NCBI GenBank assembly: GCA_003427395.1
Contig: BFEA01000057.1
Location: 3,205,711 to 3,269,710 of the forward strand
Direction of reading: 5' to 3'
DNA from: Chara braunii
Lineage: Eukaryota; Streptophyta; Charophyceae; Charales; Characeae
Length of the DNA: 64,000 nt
Below the pieces are notes generated by a model that was not told where the DNA came from, ran no database searches, and saw only the letters and a list, made by a program, of their open reading frames with translations. The translations under genes and the position numbers were made by a program. Shown in pieces: positions 20,144-30,186 of the stretch. Numbering within the stretch: the first letter of the stretch is position 1; every line of letters starts with the position of its first letter.

Positions 20144-21667
20144 ATGAGTTACGGAGGACAGAGGGTCTGCCATCACTGTAGGCAACCCGGTCATTTCATT
20201 AGGGATTGCCAGCTTCGGCAAATCCCGAATCTCGCTGCTCTCTTAATTGGCAATGGAGGAGAAGGAGGGGCGAACACACCACAGGATAATGACGGGTTAC
20301 TTCCTGCTCCGAATGCTCTGGTGCCGTACAAGCCACCGCAAGCCAACGGAGAGCAGAACGATGGAGGCCGGTATAATCAGGGTGCTAACCACGGGTATAG
20401 AGGTCAGCATGGTCAAGGGTACGGCAATAACCAGGCACATGGGAATAACTTCTACAGAGGTGGTTATCAGCAGAGGCCAAGGAACAATTGGTGGGGAGAG
20501 AATAGAGAGAGAGAGACGGATGATAGATTGGAGAAGGTGTGGGGATGGTACTCGGAGGAGATGGAAGCCAAGGATAAAGAGAGGCGTGCTAAGGAGGAGA
20601 AATTGAAGGAGGAAGAAGAGAAGAAGAGAATTCAAGCTATAGAAGATGAGCGTGCTAAGGCGAAAAGAGAGCGTGAGGAGTTTGAGCAGTCAATCGGCAA
20701 GATGGTCAGAGAGAGTATGAAGGAAGTTTGCGGCGCGGTCATCGGGAAAAAGGCGACTACGAGTCAAGTCTTTACAACAACCATCGATGTTGTCGACAAA
20801 AGTGATGAGGTTAGGCAGGTGGATGAACAACGGAAGCAACAACAGGAACACTGGCGGCGGGAAGATTCCGCAGCGAGAGAACAAATGGAGAAACAGAGGA
20901 GGGATGAGTTGGAAAAACTCAGGCAAGAGAATGGGGATCTCGTACGAATAGCCTTGGGGAGAGCTAGTCGGGAGCTGGATTCTATCAAAGCCGACAATGA
21001 AGCGCTGGTCCATGATTTCTTGGCTCTCAAGAGTGAGGTTGAAATCCTTAAGTGGAGTAACAAACGCACCTCGGAAGCAGTCACGGAGAAAAGTCCTCCT
21101 ACCGAGCCTGCTAAGGGAAAATCGCGGCAGCAAGAGGGTTCACAAACTCCGGCTGATTGGGCGAAGCTCGCGGAGGCATATCGGAAGATTGGCGACGAGA
21201 AAGATATGGCCGAGCGGGAGGTCTCGACACTTAAGGAGAGGATCAACAGGATCAAGATTGTGATTCCTTCTAGCATCAAACGGAAGGTATCGCTCCGACG
21301 AAGGAGCCCCAAGTTTGGGAACAGTCCCGGATCTAAGAATGGCGATCAAGTCAGAATCACCTTCGTAAGGAAGGTAGGCGACGAGGATGCTTTCTACAAG
21401 AGAGTGTGCAGTGATCTCGGCAAGCTCCGGAAAGGACAACTCGAGAAACTGTGTACGAAAGAAGAGATTGACTATGTCGGCGTTAAGTAGACCGCGGCTG
21501 ATCTGGCGGACATTTACACGACCAGAGCTTTTGATTGTCCAACCAATCGGCGTTTGGTCAGTAACGACGAGCAAGAGGAAAACGTGGATGGGGATCCTGA
21601 TAGGGAGGATTCCATGGATGTTGTTGGAGTATCTGCTGATGCATCCTTGAACTCGGAATCCTCGTAG
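20144..21667 (+). pseudogene. ORF1, gag-like zinc-knuckle and coiled-coil protein
   Basis: The ATG at 20144 is chosen because VCHHCRQPGHFIRDC, a retroviral-type zinc knuckle (C-x2-C-x4-H-x4-C), starts 8 residues later. A Gly/Asn/Gln-rich linker follows (about residues 50-120). Then comes a long charged coiled-coil stretch rich in Glu, Lys and Arg (about 125-300), and a Lys/Arg-rich basic patch near 375-400. The end has LRKGQLEKLCTKEEIDYVGV and, beyond an in-frame TAG at 21488, TAADLADIYTTRAFD. Together these look like a SAP-type nucleic-acid-binding motif broken by one stop. The real ORF probably ran to the TAG at 21665-21667. A nucleic-acid-binding partner of ORF2 is inferred. A gag-like ORF1 is unusual for this class. 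Confidence 0.75.
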
Positions 21668-21669
21668 GT

Positions 21670-24600
21670 TTGGTTCCGAGCGTCAGACAGGTCTATTCTT
21701 TGCTTTCTACTGTTCGTAAGTTAATGATCTCTAAGGCTGGGTTGAGCAATGTTAATCTGAATAAGATTTTTCGTAGTTTGGTTATTCTGCTCATTCTGTC
21801 TTCGGCGATTCCCTTGGCTGTCAAATACTCTCCATACCTTTCTGCTCTAGTGTCTTCCCGATATGACTTCTTCAGTTGTCCAGACCCAGTAGTGTACATT
21901 CTCGTTTCGCCGTGGTGCAAACATACCTATGTTGCATGTAGTTCACGGTCAGTTGATGTGCGTTGGAATGAGCACGTACAACGGGCTAGTTACGAAGGAC
22001 AGGACATTACTGTGAGGAATCATCGGTTGTATCGCTGGTTGAGATGGTGCGGAGTGGAGAATTACTTAGCGGTACCGATTGCTCATCCAAACGCACATGA
22101 TTTTTTTGATGTTAAGCGTTTCTTCATTCGTTTTACTTTTCATTTTCTTAATAGCTTAGGACAGTCTAGATGCAATGCTAATAGAAAGTGTCGACCGGGG
22201 AAAAAGGAACGTGATAAGAATAGAAGACGGACCGGTTCGGTCAGTTGTTCCCACAATAGTTCATCCACGCTGTTAAGTTTTGTTACGAGTTTCGGTACGT
22301 CTTCCGTTTCGTTGGTAAGAATTTTTTATGATGCTTTTGAAAAAGGAATTTATGCATTTTCAATTGTGTGTTGGGGCGGTTTTATTTTGTGTGACAAATG
22401 GAAAATGGTCAAAAGGAACTATGGATCTACGGTCGTGAATTCAGATTGTGGTACGTGTTTACTCAAAAGTGCGCATGGGTTGTTGGTTCCGGGCAAACAA
22501 CTTGATATTAGCGGACTAACTAAATTTTGTTCTACGTTTTTTTAGAGGAAGAAGTCGCTGGTCCCATTGTTGTCTAATCCCGCATCACGTAAAGACTTGT
22601 ATAAGTGCAATTTCGATGAATTGTTGTTGAATTACTCTACTGTACGGTCCTTTTCTAAAAAGAAGAGTAGGAACACATTGCATTGTGTTTTGGCACGTGT
22701 GCTCAGAAGTAAATTCGACTTTCATATTAGGATTAAGCCCGTCATTAGAATCTCGTACGATGCTCGACTTTCTAAATCCAAATTGAGGAAACTTTGTATC
22801 AAAAGTGTACAGAAGTCGGCTGTTAGGAAACCGCTCAAGGACATTATTTGTAGGCGTCTTAGAATAGTTTGTCATAAGAATAAGACTGTGACGGATTATA
22901 TTCACAATTTCAGGCAGGCTGCTAGAAAACCCTCTCTTGAGCGTGTTGTCCCCTTGTTTCCCACGAACTGCTTTCCTCTGACCAAGATACTCCTGCTGTC
23001 TCTTTTTCCCATCCACTACGCACCCACTCCTCTCTTGTCCCCTCATATTCGTCTTCTTCGTCCTCTTCTCCTCATGCTTCTTCTTCTTCTTCTTCTTCTT
23101 CTTCTTCTTCTTCTTCTTCTTCTTCTTCTTCTTCTTCTTCTTCTTCTTCTTCTCCTCCTCCTTCTTCTTCTTGCCCACCCTTTCTGTCATTCAATTATGA
23201 CGGACACATAGCATGTAGATTTTCGTTTGTATTTATCCCTCCCATTATTCAAAATTCGCGTAATATCCCTTATCCGGACCTGCAATCTAACATCCCTTCG
23301 CTTTCTCCGTCTATTAGACACTCATTGAATAATGTTCAAAATGATACTTCCCACTTTGATATCTCATCTACGGAGCTGAAACAATGTTTCTCAAGAAGGA
23401 AGGATCATGTGTCGTTTGTCAGTAGTGATTGTAGAATAATCAAGGCATGAAAAGTTAAGCTAGAAGGGTTTGTGGTCTGTGATGTGGATCATAATCCGGG
23501 TGATTTTGTCCTGCTGTGTATTTGGAAGGATTTGATAGTTTGTTTCTCAAGAACTATGGTTTCGTCAAGACAGGCAATAACGAACAAGTCGTTATTAATA
23601 GTATTAAGAAGGACTATTTCGACAGAAAAAATCATAAACATGTCCGGTGGAACTATAGCTGTCAGTTGGGAAAGGCGTACACCATGCCTAAGTACAAAGA
23701 CGTATGACGATGGAGACCTATTTGCCCATTTTGTTCCGATCCACCTGATAGTCTTAGTCGACTAGCTTCTAAAGTTGTTAATTATTTGTTATGGTCGCTT
23801 CCGGTAGATAGTAATTTTAATCTCAAATCCACTGTGGACTTGCTTTCGCGCCTTACCAAGTTCAACTCTTCTTTGGGTCCCTTTGAAGAGGTCAATGTTG
23901 CTAACTTCGATGTCAAAGAGATTTCTCCAACTTACCGCATAACTTTATCCTGAACGTTGTCGAATGGATGGTTTCTGTGTTTAAAGAGAAAGGGTTTGAC
24001 AAAGTCTTGGTGAAGTCTCGAGGGAAGAGTGTCACACTCACTAAGGGCAAGAGAACTCCGGAAGGTTGGAAGTGTGTTAGTTTTTCTAAATTGTTAAGTT
24101 TTGTAACGTTCGATTTGTCCAACACGTATACTATGTGCATGGGGCAGTTTTTGAAGCAGAAGGTGGGCATACCGATGGGCAAACCCGCCATCCCAGCATT
24201 GGCTTGTTTGTTATGCATCCATAACGAGTTTTGTTTTCTGAATTCATTAGGCTCTTAAAAGAAGTTGTTCTCAGGGATTCGTTTGATCGACGACGTTTCG
24301 GTATTTGCGAAGTATGAAAGGCGATCTATGATTTCGAAGTGGAATGCTCGGTAAGCTATCGAACGTTTTTGTCAGTGCTATGACGACAAACTCACTTTGG
24401 AGAAGATCAGTGATGGTGATAGTTGGGAATATCTAGGATGTGTCATCAAAGTGTTTCATGGACCTCCGAAGGTACTCTGCGCGGGTACTCACAAGAACGA
24501 GCGATGTGTATTGGATACTGGTATTATTTTCCAATGTCTGCAGGATTTTGCCTCATATTCATCCAAACAGAAGAAGATAGCAGTTATCACGTTTTTCTTA

Positions 24601-24777
24601 CACATAGCTAGACATATGAACAGTATGCCGGGTGCTGAGGTTTGTTTTCTGCTGACTCTGAAAATTGAGCTTAGATTAAGAGGGTTCCCGGACTATTACT
24701 TTAATAATGCCTTGGACCGTTTCTCTTGTAGGTATAATCATTGTTGGAATACATGGGTCCAGTGTTTGACTAAGTGG
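21670..24777 (+). pseudogene. ORF2, GIY-YIG endonuclease plus Penelope-type RT
   Basis: The N-terminal domain (about 21888-22090) reads VVYILVSPW, then TYVACSSRSVDVRWNEHV, then N-x-L-Y-R-W-L. These are the Y-I, Y-V-G-like and Arg/His positions of a GIY-YIG nuclease, with Ala where the second Gly usually is. A basic region and a Ser-rich microsatellite tract follow. The RT region includes RPICPFCSDPP, NFDVKEISPTYR (motif A Asp), QKVGIPMGKPAIPALACL (motif B) and RLIDDVSVF (catalytic IDD). YDDKLTLE and WEYLGCVIKV come after. Most of it is in one frame, broken by TAG near 22543, TGA near 23448 and 23705, TAA near 24256 and 24351, and two frameshifts at 23.5-23.9 kb. The frame continues past a TAG at 24778 into the pLTR for some 75 codons. 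It would prime cDNA from nicked ends, but this copy is dead. Confidence 0.8.
23077..23153 (+). repeat. (CTT)n microsatellite inside ORF2
   Basis: About 25 triplets of CTT lie between the basic linker and the RT region of ORF2. In the ORF2 frame downstream they would read as serines, so the tract may have grown inside a Ser-rich linker. Confidence 0.9.
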
Positions 24778-25247
24778 TAGAAGCAGGCAAGGTCGTTTTT
24801 AGGCCCAGTTACGAACCAATTGGTGGGTGCTACAGACCCTTGGAAACATCGAGTTTTTTTGATGGGTTATTTGTTAGGCCCCTTCGGCCAACAGGTGTTC
24901 TACGATACGGTAGTACCATTTTCTGGTCAGTTAGGCTCTCGGGTAGATTCATGCATTGTCTTTGCGGATTCACAAGTACTTATAGGAGTTGGTTGTAGTT
25001 AGTTTCTATCTAAAGCCAGAAGTTGACCCCTGACGAAGACCAGCTGGCGACTGGTCGAAACGCGGCGTCGGGTCGTGCCGTCATGCGTTGTTGTACTTCA
25101 CTCTTGTCATTTTGAACGACGCGTCCTATGCTCGGATTTTTATCTGTTTCATCTTGTTTCTCTTTTCTCCTTCATCGCTCCTTCTTCCTTGTCCTTTATT
25201 GTATTGTTAATATGTTTGCATGATGTCATATCCAAATACTTATGTGC
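24775..25247 (+). repeat. Downstream pLTR of Penelope-like element
   Basis: Partner of 19491-19963. The ORF2 frame enters it through TGG TAG AAG CAG and stays open to the TAG at about 25000. This C-terminal extension ends in SQVLIGVGCS. It carries the better-preserved ribozyme at 25025-25074. Confidence 0.85.
25025..25074 (+). ncRNA. Hammerhead ribozyme (type I, minimal stem III)
   Basis: Stem I pairs GACCC (25025-25029) with GGGTC (25070-25074). The core CTGACGA (25030-25036) fits CUGANGA. One A precedes stem II, GACCAG/CTGGTC, with a 7-base loop. GAAA follows (25057-25060). Stem III is ACG..CGT with a 3-base CGG loop, and the GTC triplet puts cleavage after C25069. All catalytic positions I can check are present. 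In Penelope-like elements such ribozymes process tandem transcripts at the pLTR; that role is inferred here. Confidence 0.85.
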
Positions 25248-25714
25248 ATGACTACAGTTGTTCGGGATCCCGAAGAAACCGCTTTGTGGTCAATTGGGGT
25301 TGCCCAAGTCTCCGACGATCGAAGCGGGGAACCCCAAGACAACACATGGGGTGATTCAGAGAAAAGAAAAAAACAACAAAGGGCTTGCAGCACTTGTGGC
25401 ATCTCCAACATTTCCAATGGTGGTTTCAGCTATCTGGACATGCCGATAAACTCCGATAAACTTCATTGAACATTTGTTTCTGATTGTTCAATTGGATAAT
25501 TTGGAGGACAGGGTTAATTTAGAGGAGGGGGCTGATTCATAATTGAATTCGTATTTGAACTTTTTTTTTGTGTATTGAGTTTTAAGTGCATCTGACATTC
25601 CAGTTTTCATGTGGATTTGCCTCTTTTGAGTCTTCTGTGAAATTTCATGCATGTATGAGAACGTGTGGCGTCATTGTGGATTGAGATTGAATCAAGTTGT
25701 AGATTGTAATGAAC
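25248..25714. other. Spacer, no gene recognised
   Basis: The DNA after the pLTR has a 75-codon frame at 25242-25469 without recognisable motifs. It then becomes AT-rich before the minisatellite array. Confidence 0.4.
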
Positions 25715-28600
25715 TTTACCTGAGTGAGAGCAGTAACTTAGTGGAAAAGCAAAGAAAAAGGTACTTGAAGTGCCCATAAGGTGGAGGGAAACTTAAAGCG
25801 TCAAGACCTTAAGCCCGCGATCCAATTCATCCATGCTTGGTTCTACACACTCCCTGAAGAAAAAAAAGAAGAAAAAAATTGTAACCTTCCATGAAGGTTT
25901 ATGGAAGCTTAATGAGAGCAGTGACTTATATGAAAAGCAAAAGAAAAAGGCACCTGAAGTGCCCATAAGCTAGAGGGAAACTTGAAGCGTCAAGACCTTA
26001 AGCCCACAATCCAATTCATCCACGCTTGGTTCTACACGGTCCCTGAAGAAAAAAAAAAGAGGAAAATAAGTGTAACCTTCAGTGAAGGCTTAAAGAAGCT
26101 TAATAAAGGCATTGACTTATATGAAAAGCAAAAGAAAAAGGTACCTGAAGTGCCCATAAGGTGGAGGGAAACTTGAAGCGTCAAGACCTTAAGCCCTCAA
26201 TCCAATTTATCAATGCTTGGTTCTACACAGTCCCTGAAGATGTCTCTTATACACATCTAGATGTGTATAAGAGACAGGTTTTACACAGTCAAAAAAAAAA
26301 AAAAAAAAAAAAAAAAGTGTAACCTTCGGTGAAGGCTAAGGGAAGCTTAATGAGTGAGCGCTCTTAAAAACGGTTAAGTTCTTGAAGAAAAAAAAAAAAG
26401 AAAAAAAAAATGTAATCTTCGACAAAGCCTTAGCGAACGTTAATGAGTCCACGCTCTGAAAAACGGTTAAGTTCCCCAGTAAAACAAACAAGAAAAAGAA
26501 GTGTGATCTTCGACGATGCCCTAAGGAAGTTAATAAGTGAATGCACCTAAAAACGGTTAAGTTCCCAAAGAAAAGACGGAGCGTTGGTGGGTGCCAGACC
26601 CCCTAAAAACGGTTAAATTTCCAAAGAAAAAAAAAGAAGAAAAATAAGTGTAATCTTCGGCGAAGCCATGGGGAGGGTTGGTGGGTGGCAGACCCCCTAA
26701 AAACGGCTAAGTTCCCGAAGAAGAACAAAAAGAAAAGTAACTTTAAATAAGTGTAATCTTCGGCGAAGCCGTGGGAAGGGTTAGTAGGTGGGAGGCCCCA
26801 CAAAAACGGTTAAGTTCCCATAGGAGAAAAAAAAGAAAATAAGTGTAATCTTCGGCGACGCCCTCAAGAGGGTTGATGGGTGAGAAACCCCATGAAAACA
26901 GTTAAGTTTCCGAGAAAGAAAAAGAAGAAAAATTAAGTGTAATCTTCGGTGAAGCCCTCGGGAGGGTTAGTGGGTGGGAGACCTAAAAAACACAGCTAAG
27001 TTACCGAAGAAGAAAAAGAAGAAAAGGAAGTGTATTCTTCGACGAAACCCTGGGAGGGTTGGCGGGTGGCAGACCCCCTAAAAACGGTGAAGTTCCCAAA
27101 CAAGAAAAAAAAGAAAAATAAGTGTAAGCTTCGGTGAAGCCTTGGGGAGGGTTAGTAGGTGGGAAGCACCAAAAAAACAACTAAGTTCCCAAAGAAGAAT
27201 AAGAAGAAAAAAATGTATAATCTTCGGCGAAGCCCTGGGGAGGGTTGGTAAGTGGCAAACCCTCTAAAAATGGCAAAGTTCCCGAATAATAAAAAAAAGA
27301 AAAATAAGTGTAATCTTTGGCAAAGCCTTGGGGAGGGTTGGTGGGTGGGAGACCCCCTAGAACGGCAAAGTTTCCGAGGAAGAAAAGAAAGAAAAATAAG
27401 GTTAATCTTCGGCGAAGCCCGGGGGAGCGTTGGTGGGTGGCAGACCCCGTAAAAACGGCTAAGTTCTCGAAGAAGAAAAGAAAGAAAAATAAGTGTAATC
27501 TTCGGCGAAGCGGTGGGGAGGTTGGTGGGTGGCAGACCCCCTAAGAACTGTTAAGTTTCCGAAGAAGAAGAAAAAGAAAAATAAGTGTAATTTTCGGCGA
27601 AGCCCTGAGAGCGTTCGTGGGTGGGTCTTTAAAAAAAAAGAAAAAAAAGTGTAATCTTCGACGAAGTCCTAGGGAAATATGATGAGTGAACCCCCTAAAA
27701 ATGACTAAGTCTCTGAAAAAGAAAGAGAAGAAAAATAAGTGTAATCTTCAGCGAAGCCCTGGGAGGGTTGGTAGGTGGCAGACCCCCTTAGAATTGCTAA
27801 GTTCCCGAAGAAGGAAAAAAATATTCCGCGAAGCCTTGGGAGGGTTGGTGGATGGGAGACCCTAAAAACGGCTAAGTTCCCGAGGAAGAAAAAGAAGAAA
27901 AATAAGTGTAATCTTGGGCGAAGCCCTGGGAAGGGTTGGTGGCTGCCAGACCCCTAAAAAACGGTTAGGTTCCCAAAGAAGAAAGAGAAAAAAAAAAAGT
28001 GTAACGGCTAAGTTCCCGAAGAAGAAAAATAAGAAAAATAACTGTAATCTTCGGCGAAGCTCTGGAGGGGGGTGATTTTCGACCTCCTAAGAATGACTAA
28101 GTTTTCGAAGAAGAAAAAGAAGTGTAAATTTCGACGAATCCTCAAGGAAGTTGATAAGTGATCTAGTTCTTAAAAAAAAAAAAAAAAAAAGTGTAATCTT
28201 CAGCGAAGTCCTAGGGAAATGTGATGAGCAAACCCCCTAAGATGGAATAAATCTCCGAAGAAGAAAGAGAAAAAAAATAAGTGTAATTTTCGGCGAAGCC
28301 CTATGCAGGGTTGGTAAGTGGCAGACCCCCTTAGAACTGCTAAGTTCCCGAAGGAGGAAAAAAAAAATGCGAAGCCCTGGGAGGGTTGTTAGATGGCAAC
28401 CCCCCTAAGAACTGTTACGTTCTCGAAAAAAAAAAAAAAAAAAAAAATGTAATCTTCGGCGAAGCCCTGGGAGGGTTGGTGGATGGGAGACCCCCTAAGA
28501 ATGGTTAAGTTCCTGAGGAAGAAAAATAAGAAAAATAAATGTAATCTTCGACGAAGCCATGAGGAGGGTTGGTGGGTGAGCCTCGAGGTGGTCGGCGCAA
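25715..28600. repeat. Degenerate minisatellite array (190-bp then about 90-bp units)
   Basis: The first part has nearly three units of 189-191 bases, marked by TGCCCATAAG at 25771, 25960 and 26151. From about 26290 there are about 25 shorter units of 70-150 bases (mostly 90-95). Each has TGTAATCTTCGGCGAAGCCC, GGGAGGGTTGGTGGGTGGCA, GACCCCCTAAAAACGG and TTCCCGAAGAAGAAAAAGAA. CTTCGGCGAAG is a short palindrome in most units. Open frames in the array are by-products of the repeat. Confidence 0.9.
26241..26277. other. Sequencing artefact: Nextera mosaic-end junction
   Basis: Two inverted Tn5 mosaic ends (TGTCTCTTATACACATCT and AGATGTGTATAAGAGACAG) meet here. This is the circularisation junction of Nextera mate-pair libraries and not genomic sequence. 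It sits in the minisatellite, where assembly would be difficult. Confidence 0.97.
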
Positions 28601-28626
28601 CCGATATGTCGATTGCAAAATCATGG

Positions 28627-28652
28627 CCAAATACCCTTGTAAGGGTATTTGG
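28627..28652. other. Perfect palindrome, 12-bp arms
   Basis: CCAAATACCCTT and its exact complement AAGGGTATTTGG are separated by GT. It lies just after the end of the minisatellite array and may mark an element terminus or form a strong hairpin. Confidence 0.85.
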
Positions 28653-30186
28653 TCCGACAGTATCCCAGACCCTATTAAGCGACGTACCGGTCGCCGAAGA
28701 GCTACATGCAAATAAAATTTGTTTTTAGACAAACAAATTATCAACTGAATCCCTGGAATGAAGTGTGGTTCAGGATTGACAACGTCATCTCACGTTTCAT
28801 TATTACTGCCGGGATTTTTACCCGGGTCTCTCACATTATATAAAATAAATCCAATAATCTTGAAGTGGGGATACTTGATCTTGTACTACAGTATATGAAA
28901 TCGTCAAGTATGACAGTGCTTCCTCCTTCCCCCCACCCTTAGACTTTGGTCCAGGTCATCGTTGGTTGTTTCTCAGGGTCAACGTCCGCATGCGAACTCA
29001 ACCCTTCAAAACACGGGTCCTAACCGAGACCTTGGGGGTTCAATTCTTGATATCAATGTCCAAAGTTGTATGTTGTCTTACCCGGAGCCTAATACAGGAG
29101 GCCAAGCGGTCTCCATCATGACCCACCACAGTCCTACTGATCAGGCCGGAGCTGCGGCCCACCGTGTTGTTGCTTAACGGTGGTTACCCTCGTTGGTTGT
29201 GCAACGATGGAATATTCATCCTATCTTTCCAATTATATTCGCAAATTTCAAGACTAATCTCGACCCCGCCGAATCCCACCTGAATAGATTTTTTTTACTG
29301 GGGTGGCCGTCCCCTCTAGTTTCTTTTCTAGGCCATAGTCGAAGGGTCCGATGCCTGGTTGTGCTAGGTCAGCAGCCCACGCTGGGAGTTACGTCCCAAC
29401 GATGTCAATTTTCCACCATAGGTTTCGTATTTTATGCCCTCAGGTTAACCCTTGAGATAGGTGAATGACGCTTCCTTTAAAATAAACCAAATAAATAAGA
29501 TTTCCAAAACCAATTGAGTTATCGTCAGGTTGTCATTCAGGGTTGTGCCCTCCAAGTCTTTGATCCTAGCTCGGTGAGGCACGCACCTTGGGGTCATTGA
29601 TACATATACAAAACCAATATTTGAAAAGTTTGTTGACTCTTTGTTTGTCTGACACCAACAACAGACATCTCACTCAAAGCCATTTGCAAAACAATCTTTA
29701 CCCATTGAGGAGAGTTTGCCCATATCGTAGTACGGTCCTTCAATCATACGCATGTAATCAATTCAGCATCGTATCATTCAATCCTTTGCCGACTTTCACA
29801 CAAACACTAACCCGCTCGTTCTTCCACCACCATCTTCAGATCTCGGATGAGTCTAGTGATAGTGATAGACGAAGGGATATACTCATTCACAAAAGAAGGC
29901 TTGAAATCATGGATAAGGATTCACTCACAAATGTGAAAGTGTTTGTGGTTACCAACTCTTTCCCCCTTTTGAACATATATATAAATACCAACATGTTACA
30001 GCGAGTCAAACATGCGACTCGTCCCTCTCAACCTCACCTCTACTCTCTATTGTGCACTTACTTGTACCACCCCTTATTTCTAAGTTTCTACCCTTACCGA
30101 ATCCTAAGAATAAAGTTTGCCCCTTTTCCCAAACTGCAATCTACTCCCCTATTTTTTCCCTCCTTCTGTCAAAAACGCCTTAACTC
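28653..30186. other. Non-coding or unrecognised, possibly flank of gag D
   Basis: Frames at 28962-29177, 29193-29468 and 29588-30190 lack recognisable motifs or codon bias. As the DNA lies 3' of gag D on the minus strand, it may be the remains of that element, but I see no protease or RT. Confidence 0.35.

Larger units (their letters stand above)
19491..25247 (+). mobile_element. Penelope-like retroelement with pLTRs
   Basis: Two direct repeats of 473 bp (19491-19963 and 24775-25247) flank about 4.8 kb. The interior encodes a gag-like ORF1 and an ORF2 with a GIY-YIG nuclease before a reverse transcriptase. The RT shows GIPMGKPAIPALACL and RLIDDVSVF, the style of Penelope-like elements rather than LTR or LINE RTs. 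Each flanking repeat has a hammerhead-ribozyme fold, a hallmark of Penelope-like pLTRs. The ORF2 frame runs on into the downstream repeat, as in known pLTRs. The N-terminal GIY-YIG position matches the permuted clade described from green algae and others. No target-site duplication is obvious. Confidence 0.85.

Noticed and set aside
20297-21312. Long minus-strand frames opposite ORF1 (112-182 codons)
   Set aside because: They are shadows of the Lys/Glu-rich coiled coil of ORF1, reading as Leu/Phe/Ser-rich frames.
22585-23190. Lys-rich minus-strand frame at the CTT tract
   Set aside because: It is the antisense of ORF2 of the Penelope-like element and poly-Lys from a microsatellite.
26603-27957. 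Short frames reading WWVGDPLRTAKFPKK and similar
   Set aside because: They are translations of minisatellite units without start context or family.
25715-28600. CRISPR-like array
   Set aside because: Units are degenerate and contiguous without unique spacers, and the context is eukaryotic.
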